NCBI RefSeq assembly: GCF_002727185.1
Contig: NZ_NIZW01000001.1
Location: 124,001 to 188,000 of the forward strand
DNA from: Rhodopirellula bahusiensis
Lineage (GTDB): Bacteria; Planctomycetota; Planctomycetia; Pirellulales; Pirellulaceae
Reading direction: 5' to 3'
DNA: 64,000 nt
Positions within the stretch are counted from its first letter, which is position 1; each line of letters begins with the position of its first letter. The position numbers and the translations under genes are program-made. Of this stretch, positions 1 through 8,970 are shown piece after piece. The notes under the pieces are model-generated. The model did not search any database. It worked only from the letters and a program-made list of their open reading frames with translations, and was not told the origin of the DNA.

Positions 1-9
1 TAAATCCCC

Positions 10-1287
10 ATGAAGGCCACTCGCCATTTCGCGTTCGACTCACCCGAAGAAGCCATCGATGCACTGGCCCTGCGACTCGGGACAACCGGCGTCCAACGCG
101 TCGAGATTGGCGAACACAGTCCATCCCAAACGCTTCATCGCCGAGTTCTCGCCGCGCCAATTCACGCCGACCGCGACAGCCCCGCGGCGGACGTGTCGGC
201 GATGGATGGATACGCGATTCGTGAATCGGACTTGTTGAAAGAAGGACCGATCGCAGTGACCGGCGAAAGCGTCCCCGGTTCACCTCCACCGCCCGCATCC
301 GACACCGGTGTCATTCGAATTTTCACCGGAGCGATCATTCCGGATGGTTGCGACCGGGTGATCCATCGAGAACACACCGATGAAACCACGGGGGCTTCAA
401 TGCCCGATTCCAGTTCGCTCGGCCAAATCCAGTGGACAGACAAAGCCAAGTCGATCCCATCGGGAGCCAATATTCGACGCCAGGGAGAAAACCTTTCTGC
501 GGGCTCGACCGCGGTCAAGGCAGGCTTGGAATTGACCTCTCCGCGGCTCGCTGCGTTGACCAACTTTGGCATTCAACAAGTCGACCTCCACACGCCTGTT
601 CGTGTCGCGGTGTTGACGACCGGAGATGAATTGGCATCCGCCACAAACTCGGATCAATCGCCATTGCCGCCCTGGAAGATTCGAAACAGCAACGCGTCGG
701 CGTTGCTCGGATTGCTGACCAACCAACCTTGGATTGAGTGTGCGTCTCCGATGCACGCAATTGACGAACCCGCCGCACTTCTGACCGCGGTGCAGCATGC
801 CATCGAGCATCATGACGTGGTGCTGATGACCGGCGGAGTTTCGATGGGCGACTACGACTACGTGCCTCGAATCTTGCGAGAAGCCGGCGCGGAGATCGTC
901 TTTCACAAACTTCCGCTGCGACCTGGCAAACCGATCTTGGGCGCCGTTCACCAAAGCGAATCCAAATCAACGCTGATCCTGGGACTGCCCGGTAACCCGG
1001 TCAGTGCAACGATGGGAGCCCGCCGATTCGCGATGCCACTGATTCGCAAATTGGCCGGCATGACAAACTGGGAGGAGTTTGCTCCGCTGGTGATGCTGGG
1101 AGAGGTCAGCGAGAAAACACTGCCGTTGTACTGGCTGCGAGGCGTCCGAATGACCCAGCCTGGCCTTGCGGCATTGGTGATCGGCAAAGGCTCGGGCGAT
1201 GTCGCCACACTCGCCGGGACTGACGGCTTCATCGAGATGCCACCGCATGCCGATTCCGCCGGACCGTGGCCATACTTCGCTTGGTAA
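10..1287 (+). CDS. moeA: molybdopterin molybdotransferase MoeA
   Basis: Inserts molybdate into adenylylated molybdopterin, the last step of molybdenum cofactor synthesis in the cytoplasm. The 425-residue length is normal for MoeA. An N-terminal linker region carries the VSAMDGYA-type motif near residue 62, and the MoCF-binding domain shows TTGDEL (about 203-208), TGGVSMGDYD (274-283) and LPGNPVS (about 326). A C-terminal domain IV follows. The ATG at 10 is the first in frame and gives a full-length protein. It is followed by a bidirectional terminator. The cofactor is needed by the molybdopterin nitrate reductase encoded at 45545-47806, although the genes are far apart. No other cofactor-synthesis gene is adjacent inside the window. 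Confidence 0.93.
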   Translation: MKATRHFAFDSPEEAIDALALRLGTTGVQRVEIGEHSPSQTLHRRVLAAPIHADRDSPAADVSAMDGYAIRESDLLKEGPIAVTGESVPGSPPPPASDTGVIRIFTGAIIPDGCDRVIHREHTDETTGASMPDSSSLGQIQWTDKAKSIPSGANIRRQGENLSAGSTAVKAGLELTSPRLAALTNFGIQQVDLHTPVRVAVLTTGDELASATNSDQSPLPPWKIRNSNASALLGLLTNQPWIECASPMHAIDEPAALLTAVQHAIEHHDVVLMTGGVSMGDYDYVPRILREAGAEIVFHKLPLRPGKPILGAVHQSESKSTLILGLPGNPVSATMGARRFAMPLIRKLAGMTNWEEFAPLVMLGEVSEKTLPLYWLRGVRMTQPGLAALVIGKGSGDVATLAGTDGFIEMPPHADSAGPWPYFAW

Positions 1288-1317
1288 GCAAAGCTCTTCA
1301 ACCCCCTCCCGACCAAC

Positions 1318-1353
1318 AAAAAACGCCCGAACATCGAAATGCTCGGGCGTTTT
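1318..1353. terminator. bidirectional rho-independent terminator between moeA and amt
   Basis: An 11-bp perfect stem (1320-1330 with 1343-1353) encloses a 12-nt loop. The stem is GC-rich in the middle and starts with an A-run and ends with a T-run, so it works as a hairpin plus U-tract read from either side. It sits exactly between the convergent moeA (+) and ammonium transporter (-) genes. Confidence 0.85.
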
Positions 1354-1376
1354 GAATTTAGTCGTCGCACGATGAA

Positions 1377-2900
1377 TCAGGCGAACTGATAGCCTTCTTC
1401 GCCGTGGTCCGAAATATCCAAACCACGTTGCTCGCTTTCAGCAGGAACTCGCAAACCGATGAAGATGTCGATCAGCTTGAGAAGAATCAAACTTCCCAAT
1501 CCAGCGAACACGTAAGTGACCAACACGGCAACGATTTGGCCAATAACCAACGTGAAGTCGCCACCCGATTCAATCAATCCGATCGGCACGCCGTCACTGA
1601 CGTCCCATGCCGCACGAGTCGCGAAAACACCGGTCAGGATCGCACCGAGTGTTCCGCCGACTCCGTGGACACCAAACGCATCCAACGCATCGTCGTAGCG
1701 AAGCTTGTGCTTCAGCGTCGAACAGGCCCAGTAGCAAATGCCACCGGCCAAAGCGCCCATTATCAAAGCCGGCATTGGCTGCACAAATCCAGCGGCGGGA
1801 GTGATGCAAACCAATCCGGCAACCGCACCACTGCTGGCACCGAGAACCGTCGGTTTGCCAAGGACCAACCACTCGAGCATCACCCAAGCAACCGCCCCGG
1901 CCGCAGCTGAAAAGTGCGTCACTGCGAAAGCGCTGGCGGTCAAATCGTCCGATGCGAGTTCGCTGCCCGCGTTGAAACCGAACCATCCGACCCACAGCAT
2001 CGCGGCACCAAGTGCCGTGTAGGTCAGGTTGTGCGGCTGCAAAGGTTCGCGTGGGTAACCCATCCGAGGACCGATCAGCAGCGCCGCGACCAAAGCCGAG
2101 ATACCACTGCTGATGTGAACAACCGTTCCGCCCGCGAAGTCGAGTGCTCCACCAGCCAAGGCTTTGTCACCCGCGAAGTACGAAAGTGGTCCTTCGTCCC
2201 AAACCCAGTGGGTCAGCGGGCAATAGATGAACGTGCCCCAGAGGATCGAAAAGACCACCATCGCACTGAACTTCATCCGTTCAGCAAACGCACCACAGAT
2301 CAGAGCCGGTGTGATGATGAAGAACATGCCTTGGAACAACATGTGAGTCATTCGGGTCATGGATCCTTCCATCGGTGTGACGGCCGCACCAAGGTCGTCG
2401 TCCCAGTACCGCTGCACGCCTTCCATGAACAAGTAATCAAAGTTGCCGAACCAACCACCGGCGCCACCAAACGCGAATGAGTATCCGTAAAGCGCCCAAA
2501 GCACCGTCATCATTCCCATCAAGAAGATGCACTGCATCATCACGCTGAGAACGTTTTTGCGACGGACCAAACCGCCGTAAAACATTGCCAGACCCGGGGC
2601 GGTCATGAACAACACCAACGCACAGCAAACCAGCATCCATCCGTTGTGGCCGGCCAGCAAAGCCTCATCGACTCCGGCTTGCAGACTTTCCAGCGTCGGA
2701 GCTTCGGACTCTTCAGCGGCGTCCGATTCCTCGGCAGAAGCTGTCGGCTCAACCGGTTCAGTCTCGGGTGTCGAGCTTTCTGGCGAAGTGGATTCCACCA
2801 CGTCGTCCTGGGCGATCACGCTCGAAACCGGCGGGCCGACCAGCGGCACTCCGAGAATGCACGTGAGCAAACAAACAACAACCAACGTGCGTGACAACAT
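1377..2900 (-). CDS. amt: ammonium transporter (Amt/MEP/Rh family)
   Basis: Inner-membrane ammonium channel of 507 residues from the chosen start. The start at 2900 gives a hydrophobic signal peptide (MLSRTLVVVCLLT...), then an acidic Ser/Glu/Pro-rich linker of about 50 residues before the first Amt helix. The open frame continues upstream to 3173, but that part is low-complexity and has no family match. Amt hallmarks are visible: FYGGLVRRKN, DFAGGTVVHISSG and FGVHGVGGTLGAILTG, which contain the twin pore histidines. The signal peptide plus long periplasmic acidic linker makes the N-terminus longer than in E. coli AmtB. No glnK/PII gene is adjacent, and I found no convincing sigma-54 site upstream. 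Confidence 0.93.
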   Translation of the reverse strand: MLSRTLVVVCLLTCILGVPLVGPPVSSVIAQDDVVESTSPESSTPETEPVEPTASAEESDAAEESEAPTLESLQAGVDEALLAGHNGWMLVCCALVLFMTAPGLAMFYGGLVRRKNVLSVMMQCIFLMGMMTVLWALYGYSFAFGGAGGWFGNFDYLFMEGVQRYWDDDLGAAVTPMEGSMTRMTHMLFQGMFFIITPALICGAFAERMKFSAMVVFSILWGTFIYCPLTHWVWDEGPLSYFAGDKALAGGALDFAGGTVVHISSGISALVAALLIGPRMGYPREPLQPHNLTYTALGAAMLWVGWFGFNAGSELASDDLTASAFAVTHFSAAAGAVAWVMLEWLVLGKPTVLGASSGAVAGLVCITPAAGFVQPMPALIMGALAGGICYWACSTLKHKLRYDDALDAFGVHGVGGTLGAILTGVFATRAAWDVSDGVPIGLIESGGDFTLVIGQIVAVLVTYVFAGLGSLILLKLIDIFIGLRVPAESEQRGLDISDHGEEGYQFA

Positions 2901-3181
2901 TCCGGGGAGTCTCCAGTGACAAGTCGATGGGGATGATGGACCATGAGACGCCGTTTTCACGTCAATGCGACCTGTGGGAAGGGTCAACGGTTCGCATCGC
3001 AGCGAGTTCACTCCCCCGAAGGAAGCCAACCGCAAACAACGCGATCGACGCGTGCGTTCTTCATGATTTCCGGTAGAATACGATGACGGCCGAACCCGGG
3101 ACACCCTGCCCTTCCTTGCAAAGGTGTCATCCTGACCCCAACCATGCCATTTCGCGGCCCTCCCACCCACCATGTGGCCCC

Positions 3182-4351
3182 ATGCGTTCCGTTTCTTTGA
3201 TCCACCAAAGCACGAAAATTGCTGGCTTTGCGCTCTTTTTGGCCCTCATTCCGGTCGCCCACGCCGCCACACCAGAGGAAATTGCCGCTCAAATTGAAAG
3301 CTTGTCCAGCGATTCATATTTGCGACGCGAGAACGCCACCAACGCACTTCTGAAAGCGGGTTCCGCCGCAATCGAGCCCTTGGTCAAAGTGCTCAAGCGG
3401 GGCGACCTGGAGACCACCCAGCGTGCGATCGGAATCCTGCAATCGATCGCCATGGCTCGGCCGATCCTGGAAGGCGATTCCGATCATCCCAAATTGGCGC
3501 GTCCTGATTCCGAGCAACCTGACGCGTGGGAGTCGCTACTGACCCTGTCGACGATGGGCGGCAGTCGCGGTGAACGAGCCACGATGGCGATCGAAGAAAT
3601 CACTCACGTCCGTCGCTCTCAAACCGTTCAAACCCTATCGATGCAAGGCGCCCTCATCGGCGTCAAAGAATTCGTCTACGGCGCCACGACCAACCTGCAA
3701 CGCGTCGTGGAAATCAACGAAGCCTACCAGGGCGACGACTCGCTACTGGAACTCTTGCGTTGGGTCGACCGCGTTGAGTTCGCCCGCATCGAAGGCCCCG
3801 CCATTCGACAAGACGTGCTGAAGGGCGTGACCCAGATGCCTGACCTCAAAACTTTGTCGCTGCTCTACGGCGACATCAACATGGAAACAATGAAGGTCAT
3901 CGGCGACTTGGAATCGATCGATCACTTAGAGTTCCGCTACGTTCCGCTCAACGAAGAACTGCTCGACGCCATCGCGACGCTTCCGATTCGCATATCGCTC
4001 ACACTCAACGGCACCGACCTTTCATCCGATCAGGTCGACGCACTGCGGCAAACCTTGCCGGGTCTGAACATCGAATTTAAACGTGGCGGCTTCTTGGGAG
4101 TCCGCTGCAACGACTCATTCAATGAATGCATTATCCAAAGTGTGGTTGACGACAGCGGCGCCGAAGTTGCTGGCCTGCAACGCGACGATGTGATCATTCG
4201 TGCCAACGGCGAACCCGTCAAAAAATTCGCGGACCTGCAAGCGGTAATCAACACGCGGGATCCTGGGCAAACGATTCGAATTGGGTACCGTCGCTTGAAT
4301 GTCGAGTATGAAACCGACGCCAAACTTGGCAAACTGACCGAACCCAACTAG
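3182..4351 (+). CDS. secreted PDZ-domain protein with HEAT/leucine-rich-like middle region
   Basis: Predicted exported protein of 389 residues, function unknown. The start at 3182 is chosen because it begins a clear signal peptide (MRSVSLIHQSTKIAGFALFL, cleavage after AHA); the frame is open upstream to 3083. Residues about 30-110 are helical and resemble a HEAT-type repeat. The middle resembles degenerate leucine-rich repeats. The C-terminal 80 residues form a PDZ domain (GFLGVRC, GLQRDDVIIRANGEPV). There is no protease catalytic domain, so a scaffold or substrate-binding role in the periplasm is likely. It is transcribed away from amt. Confidence 0.75.
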   Translation: MRSVSLIHQSTKIAGFALFLALIPVAHAATPEEIAAQIESLSSDSYLRRENATNALLKAGSAAIEPLVKVLKRGDLETTQRAIGILQSIAMARPILEGDSDHPKLARPDSEQPDAWESLLTLSTMGGSRGERATMAIEEITHVRRSQTVQTLSMQGALIGVKEFVYGATTNLQRVVEINEAYQGDDSLLELLRWVDRVEFARIEGPAIRQDVLKGVTQMPDLKTLSLLYGDINMETMKVIGDLESIDHLEFRYVPLNEELLDAIATLPIRISLTLNGTDLSSDQVDALRQTLPGLNIEFKRGGFLGVRCNDSFNECIIQSVVDDSGAEVAGLQRDDVIIRANGEPVKKFADLQAVINTRDPGQTIRIGYRRLNVEYETDAKLGKLTEPN

Positions 4352-4482
4352 TTCGCCATTAGTTCGCCATCGACGATTCGTTCTGGTCAACGCCCCACTT
4401 CTCTCATCTATCCAGCACCATCGACAACGAAGCCCCGCAGATCGACTCCGGCAACTGGCGTGATTCCAACTGGCGGTCTCGA

Positions 4483-5586
4483 GTGCGCAAGCGACTGCTG
4501 ACTTGGTTCTCGGACAACGCGCGTGATCTTCCCTGGCGACGCGATCACTCGCCGTACCGGGTTTGGATCAGCGAGATCATGTGCCAGCAAACTCAGGTGG
4601 CCACGGTTCTGCCGTACTTCGAACGCTTCCTCAGCACCTATCCAACGATTCGCAATTTGGCGGATGCGGACGAAAACCAACTGATGCGAATGTGGGAAGG
4701 GCTGGGTTATTACCGCCGCGCCCGATCGCTGCACGCCGCAGCGAAGAAGATGGTGGAAGAACACGACGGCGAGTTCCCGGAGTCCTTCGACGACGTGTTG
4801 GCATTGCCAGGCATCGGCCGCTACACCGCGGGAGCGATCCAGTCGATTTCTCGCAACCAAGCGTTTCCGATTTTGGAAGGCAACACGCAACGAGTCTTCA
4901 GCCGTTGGATCGGCTTGACCGTTCCGCCAACCGAAAAAATCGCTCAAGCCCGACTGTGGGAATTGTCGGACAAAATGCTGCCACGCCGAAAGTCAGACGA
5001 TCGGTCCAACGGCCCGGCGGGATTCAACCAAGCCGCGATGGAACTGGGCGCTTTGATCTGTTCTCCTCGCTCGCCAAAGTGCGGCGAGTGCCCGGTGGCG
5101 ACAATCTGCCACGCCAACCAACAGGGACTGCAGGACGATATCCCGGGCAAAATCAGCAAGGTCCAATACGAGTCTCGAACCGAAATCGCCGTCGTGATTT
5201 CTCGCGACGATCGGTACCTCGTGCGAACAATTCCCGAAGGAGTTCGTTTCGCCGGGATGATCGATTTCCCTCGCGCCGGTCCACCCGAAGCCGACGACGT
5301 GGTGGGAATGGAATCGTGGTTGGCAGGCCAACTGGGCGGTGATGTGACGCTCGGAATGCGTTTAAAAACCATCAAACACGCGGTCACTCGCTACCGTATG
5401 ACCTTGCACGTTCACCTTGGCGAGTGGAACGTGAACAGCGACCGCGTCGCAGAGGACGGACCGATGCCGGACTCCTGGCAGTGGGCAACGGTCGACGAGT
5501 TGGCGGACATGCCGATGAGTGTGACCGGGCGAAAAATCGTCCGCTTACTCGACCGGCCGCAGCGTTCTCTTTTCTCTGAACTCTAA
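4483..5586 (+). CDS. mutY: A/G-specific adenine glycosylase MutY, catalytic Asp replaced by Glu
   Basis: Base-excision repair glycosylase that removes adenine opposite 8-oxoguanine. The 367 residues include the helix-hairpin-helix LPGIGRYTAGA, the catalytic Glu in SEIMCQQTQV (residue 31), and the [4Fe-4S] ligands C193, C200, C203 and C209 with the usual C-x6-C-x2-C-x5-C spacing. A C-terminal NUDIX-like 8-oxoG recognition domain follows. The start is GTG at 4483. The frame stays open upstream without an ATG, so the N-terminus may be slightly longer. The position of the nucleophile-stabilising Asp (D138 in E. coli, in LDGNVKR) is Glu here (E132, ILEGNTQR), which is unusual. Confidence 0.9.
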   Translation: MRKRLLTWFSDNARDLPWRRDHSPYRVWISEIMCQQTQVATVLPYFERFLSTYPTIRNLADADENQLMRMWEGLGYYRRARSLHAAAKKMVEEHDGEFPESFDDVLALPGIGRYTAGAIQSISRNQAFPILEGNTQRVFSRWIGLTVPPTEKIAQARLWELSDKMLPRRKSDDRSNGPAGFNQAAMELGALICSPRSPKCGECPVATICHANQQGLQDDIPGKISKVQYESRTEIAVVISRDDRYLVRTIPEGVRFAGMIDFPRAGPPEADDVVGMESWLAGQLGGDVTLGMRLKTIKHAVTRYRMTLHVHLGEWNVNSDRVAEDGPMPDSWQWATVDELADMPMSVTGRKIVRLLDRPQRSLFSEL

Positions 5587-5810
5587 GCCAACTCGTCCCA
5601 TTCGGTCTCAAAACGAATCGCCTCAATTTGAGTCGCGAACCGTGACTGAGATGCTAAACTGTAAGTCCTGCCTCGAGGCGAGAAACCGACGCGTTTCGCA
5701 CTGCCTTGCCATCGGTTTTCCTGCTGCCACTGCCAGCCGAGAGAACAAGCCGGATTCGTCCGCCCGATGCTTCGTTTCAACGACGCTTCCCAAACACTTT
5801 GAATTTCACC

Positions 5811-7040
5811 ATGACCATTCATCGCTTTTTGATGTGTGCCGCGGCGACTTTGGTTGCCGCCGCTCCGACCGCTTTCGCCGCGGAAACCGTTTCACTCGGC
5901 GACCCAACACTCACCGCTGGAATCCCCGGCGATGGACCACTGACGTTGGAACAAGCCCAACGTTTCATGGCCAATCCCGACAACCATGCGGAACTGAACG
6001 TCGAACTTCCCAAAGGGTTGGACGCCGCTTCAGGAAACATCTACATCCCCGAAGACAATCCGATCACGCGGGCCAAGATTGAATTGGGCCGACAACTGTA
6101 TTTCGATCCACGCTTGTCAGCCGACGGCACGATTTCCTGTGCGACTTGTCACGCCGCTGAAACCGGCTGGGGAGCTCCGACGCAATTCGGTGTGGGGATC
6201 GGCGGCCAAACCGGCAACCGAAACTCACCGGTCTCGTTCAATCGCATTCTTAGTAAACACCAATTCCACGACGGACGAGCCGCGTCGCTGGAAGAGCAAG
6301 CGGTCGGACCGATCGCGAACCCGATCGAAATGGGCAACACCCACGAAGTCTGCGTCAAAACTTTGTCGGACAATGCGATCTACAAAGCCCAGTTCGAGAA
6401 GGTCTTCGATGACGGCGTGACGATCGACAATATCGGAAAAGCACTTGCGACGTTCGAACGAGCAATCGTGACCGGTCCGGCTCCTTACGACTATTACACC
6501 CCGTTGTCGGCATTTGAAAAGACGTTTGCCGACGATTTGGAATACCTCGATGAAGAGCCCGCACTCGCCGAGCAGTATGCCAAGCTGAAGGAAGAAGCCG
6601 CGAAAAACCCGATGTCCGAATCTTCGATCCGCGGCATGGAGTTGACGTTCGGCAAAGCCAACTGCACCGCTTGCCACGCGGGTGCCAATTTCACCGACGA
6701 ACAATTCCACAACATCGGCGTTGGAATGGACTCCGAGAAACCGGACTTGGGTCGATTCGAAATCACCAAGGACGAAAAGGATCGCGGTGCGTTCAAGACT
6801 CCCACGATGCGAAACGTCGCGGACTCTGGCCCGTACATGCATGACGGCAGCCAAGAAACGCTCGAAGAAGTCATCGCTTGGTACAACAAGGGCGGTCACG
6901 CGAATCCGCATCTCAGCGACAAGATGAAGCCACTAAAGTTGACCGAGCAAGAAGAGGCCGACTTGGTTGAGTTCATGCGTCAAGGATTGCAAAGCGACTT
7001 CCCCGTCATCGAAGCGGGACGCTTGCCAGCCGACGGCTGA
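5811..7040 (+). CDS. di-heme cytochrome c peroxidase (CCP/MauG family)
   Basis: Periplasmic di-heme peroxidase reducing hydrogen peroxide, or a MauG-like relative. The start at 5811 begins a signal peptide ending in AFA-AE; the longer frame from 5706 adds residues unlike the family. The mature protein has two c-type heme sites, CATCH at 110-114 and CTACH at 285-289, separated as in bacterial CCPs. PTMRNVADSGPYMHDG is the typical C-terminal heme pocket segment. Length is 409 residues. It stands alone between mutY and a repeat-containing gap, with no obvious partner redox protein. Confidence 0.9.
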   Translation: MTIHRFLMCAAATLVAAAPTAFAAETVSLGDPTLTAGIPGDGPLTLEQAQRFMANPDNHAELNVELPKGLDAASGNIYIPEDNPITRAKIELGRQLYFDPRLSADGTISCATCHAAETGWGAPTQFGVGIGGQTGNRNSPVSFNRILSKHQFHDGRAASLEEQAVGPIANPIEMGNTHEVCVKTLSDNAIYKAQFEKVFDDGVTIDNIGKALATFERAIVTGPAPYDYYTPLSAFEKTFADDLEYLDEEPALAEQYAKLKEEAAKNPMSESSIRGMELTFGKANCTACHAGANFTDEQFHNIGVGMDSEKPDLGRFEITKDEKDRGAFKTPTMRNVADSGPYMHDGSQETLEEVIAWYNKGGHANPHLSDKMKPLKLTEQEEADLVEFMRQGLQSDFPVIEAGRLPADG

Positions 7041-7053
7041 TCCGCGGTCAAGC

Positions 7054-7076
7054 AACCTGTAGCTCGGTGGTCCCCC
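7054..7076. repeat. 23-bp dispersed repeat, copy 1
   Basis: A perfect 23-bp match, in inverted orientation, to 62828-62850. It starts 13 bp after the peroxidase stop codon and directly precedes the larger MITE-like repeat. At the other locus the same sequence forms half of a palindrome; here only one arm is kept. Confidence 0.7.
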
Positions 7077-7085
7077 ATCAAGAAC

Positions 7086-7317
7086 GAGGTCGTGCAGTTT
7101 TCAAGTGCCGTGCTCGCGAGGTTGAAATCACCCTCCTGAACGCAGTTGGGGAGGGTCGGGATTCGAGCGTTCAGCGAGAATTCCGGGGAGGGCAATGCGA
7201 GCCGTTTCCCATGCTCGGCCCTCACCCTCGCGTACGCCTGAACGGCGCCGCTCTCCCCAAACTTCGTTTCGGGAGAGGTACGCCGTGTGCAAATCCGCCG
7301 AAAGGCGGCACAACCTC
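7086..7317. repeat. MITE-like intergenic repeat, copy 1 (partial ends)
   Basis: Closely similar, in direct orientation, to 51532-51782. The shared stretch runs from the TTTTCAAGTGCCGTGCTCGC segment to the CGCCGTGT/GCCGAAA segment, with few mismatches by eye. The ends GAGGTCGTGC (7086-7095) and GGCACAACCTC (7307-7317) are inverted copies of each other. The gap between the peroxidase and the malic enzyme (7041-7420) holds this repeat, the 23-bp repeat and no gene I can support. Short ORFs across it are not coding-like. Confidence 0.75.
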
Positions 7318-7420
7318 GAATCACGGCGGGGACCGCCGTGCCACAGTCCTGCACGCCTCGCTTTGTTCCAAAGCATTGGCTTGGTGCCAGGTGATAACCT
7401 GGCCTAACTCGCAGCCGCGT

Positions 7421-8851
7421 TCACATAATCTCTTCGGCGGGTTTGTTTCGCCGACGTGCGACGCCAGTTTCGACCGCGGCTTTCGCGACCGCCTGAGCGA
7501 CGACTTTCGCGACACGACGGTCAAACACGCTGGGGATCACATAATCATCCAGCAGATCCGACTCGGGGATCGTCGCCGCGATCGCTTCCGCGGCCGCCAA
7601 TTTCATCTCGTTGTTGATCGTCGTCGCTCGGACGTCCAACACCCCTCGGAACAAACCCGGGAAGCACAACACGTTGTTGATCTGGTTAGGGAAATCACTC
7701 CGTCCCGTCGCCATGATGCGGACGTGAGGAGCCGCGTTGGCGGGCAAGATTTCTGGATCAGGATTGGCCAACGCAAACACGATCGGATCGGCCGCCATCG
7801 CAGCCACATCTTCCGTCTGCAAAACGTTGGGTGCTGACACACCGATGAACACATCGGCTCCTTGAATCACTTCGGAAAGCTTGCCCGACGCACCACGTGG
7901 GTTGGTGTTGTCAGCGATCCACTGCTTCGATGCATCCGGCTGGCTGGGTTCGCCCGCGTGAATCGCTCCCTCGCGATCGCACACCACGATGTCCTTCGCA
8001 CCGGAGATCAACAGCAACTTCACGATCGCGGTTCCCGCAGCACCAGCACCGTTGACCACGATGCGAATCTTTGGAAGTGCTTTGCCAACGCGAAGCAAAC
8101 TGTTCTTCAGTCCCGCCAACACCACAATCGCGGTGCCGTGTTGATCGTCGTGGAAGACCGGGATCTCGAGTTCTTTGTCCAACCGTTCTTCGATCTCGAT
8201 GCAGCGTGGTGCCGAGATGTCTTCTAAGTTGATTCCGCCAAACGTCGGAGCCAACTGGCGAACGGTTTCAATGATCGCTTCGGTGTCTTGGGTGTCCAAG
8301 CAAATTGGAAAGGCGTCGACGTTCGCGAATTCTTTGAACAGCATCGCTTTACCTTCCATCACCGGCATGGCGGCGCGAGGCCCGATGTTCCCCAATCCCA
8401 AAACAGCGGAACCATCGCTGACCACAGCGACAGTATTTTGCCGAATGGTCAAAGCGAACGACGAATCGGGATCTTCCGCGATCGCATTGCATACCCGAGC
8501 AACGCCGGGTGTGTAGGCCATCGACAAATCGTCCCGCGTTTTGATCGGCATCTTTGGCAGCACTTCGATCTTGCCGCCCAAGTGCATCAGGAAGACACGG
8601 TCGGAGGTGTGCACCACCTCGACCTCTTCCACCGTGCGAAGGTGCTCAACGATCCGCTTGCCGTGGTCGACATCGCGAGCGTTGACCGTGAAGTCACGCG
8701 AGATTTTGCCACCGCGAATGTTGACGATGTCGACTGCGCCGATCGCCCCGTCCGCTTCGCCGATCGCGGTGGTGATCTTGCCCATCGCCCCGGGCGAATC
8801 GGAATAACGCAAACGGATCGTGATGGCGTACGACGGGCTGTGCTGGTTCAT
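7421..8851 (-). CDS. malic enzyme with N-terminal ACT domain
   Basis: Oxidative decarboxylation of malate to pyruvate with NAD(P)+, linking the TCA cycle to pyruvate. The 476 residues comprise an N-terminal ACT-like regulatory domain (about 1-80, YAITIRLRYSDSPGAMGKI) and then the malic enzyme domain beginning near LPKMPIKTRDDLSMAYTPGV. The catalytic FHDDQHGTA segment and the nucleotide-binding VVNGAGAAGTA Rossmann motif are both clear. It lacks the phosphotransacetylase-like C-terminal domain of MaeB. The ACT fusion suggests amino-acid or other small-molecule control. The start ATG at 8851 gives a sensible N-terminus. The next gene upstream (8971-10383) is on the same strand after 119 bp. Confidence 0.9.
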   Translation of the reverse strand: MNQHSPSYAITIRLRYSDSPGAMGKITTAIGEADGAIGAVDIVNIRGGKISRDFTVNARDVDHGKRIVEHLRTVEEVEVVHTSDRVFLMHLGGKIEVLPKMPIKTRDDLSMAYTPGVARVCNAIAEDPDSSFALTIRQNTVAVVSDGSAVLGLGNIGPRAAMPVMEGKAMLFKEFANVDAFPICLDTQDTEAIIETVRQLAPTFGGINLEDISAPRCIEIEERLDKELEIPVFHDDQHGTAIVVLAGLKNSLLRVGKALPKIRIVVNGAGAAGTAIVKLLLISGAKDIVVCDREGAIHAGEPSQPDASKQWIADNTNPRGASGKLSEVIQGADVFIGVSAPNVLQTEDVAAMAADPIVFALANPDPEILPANAAPHVRIMATGRSDFPNQINNVLCFPGLFRGVLDVRATTINNEMKLAAAEAIAATIPESDLLDDYVIPSVFDRRVAKVVAQAVAKAAVETGVARRRNKPAEEIM

Positions 8852-8970
8852 CTTGGCGAGTCACCCTTCAAGGCTGGGGTGTCGGCGGTCGGGTCAACGA
8901 GCCGACCTTGTACCACGTCGCCGCAATCACGTCATTGCCAGAGAATCTCTGCCACGTCCCTGCGCCCGGC

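Noticed and set aside
2905-3080. sigma-54 promoter for the ammonium transporter
   Set aside because: I looked for the inverted GC-N10-CC pattern upstream of 2900; only poor matches with wrong spacing were found.
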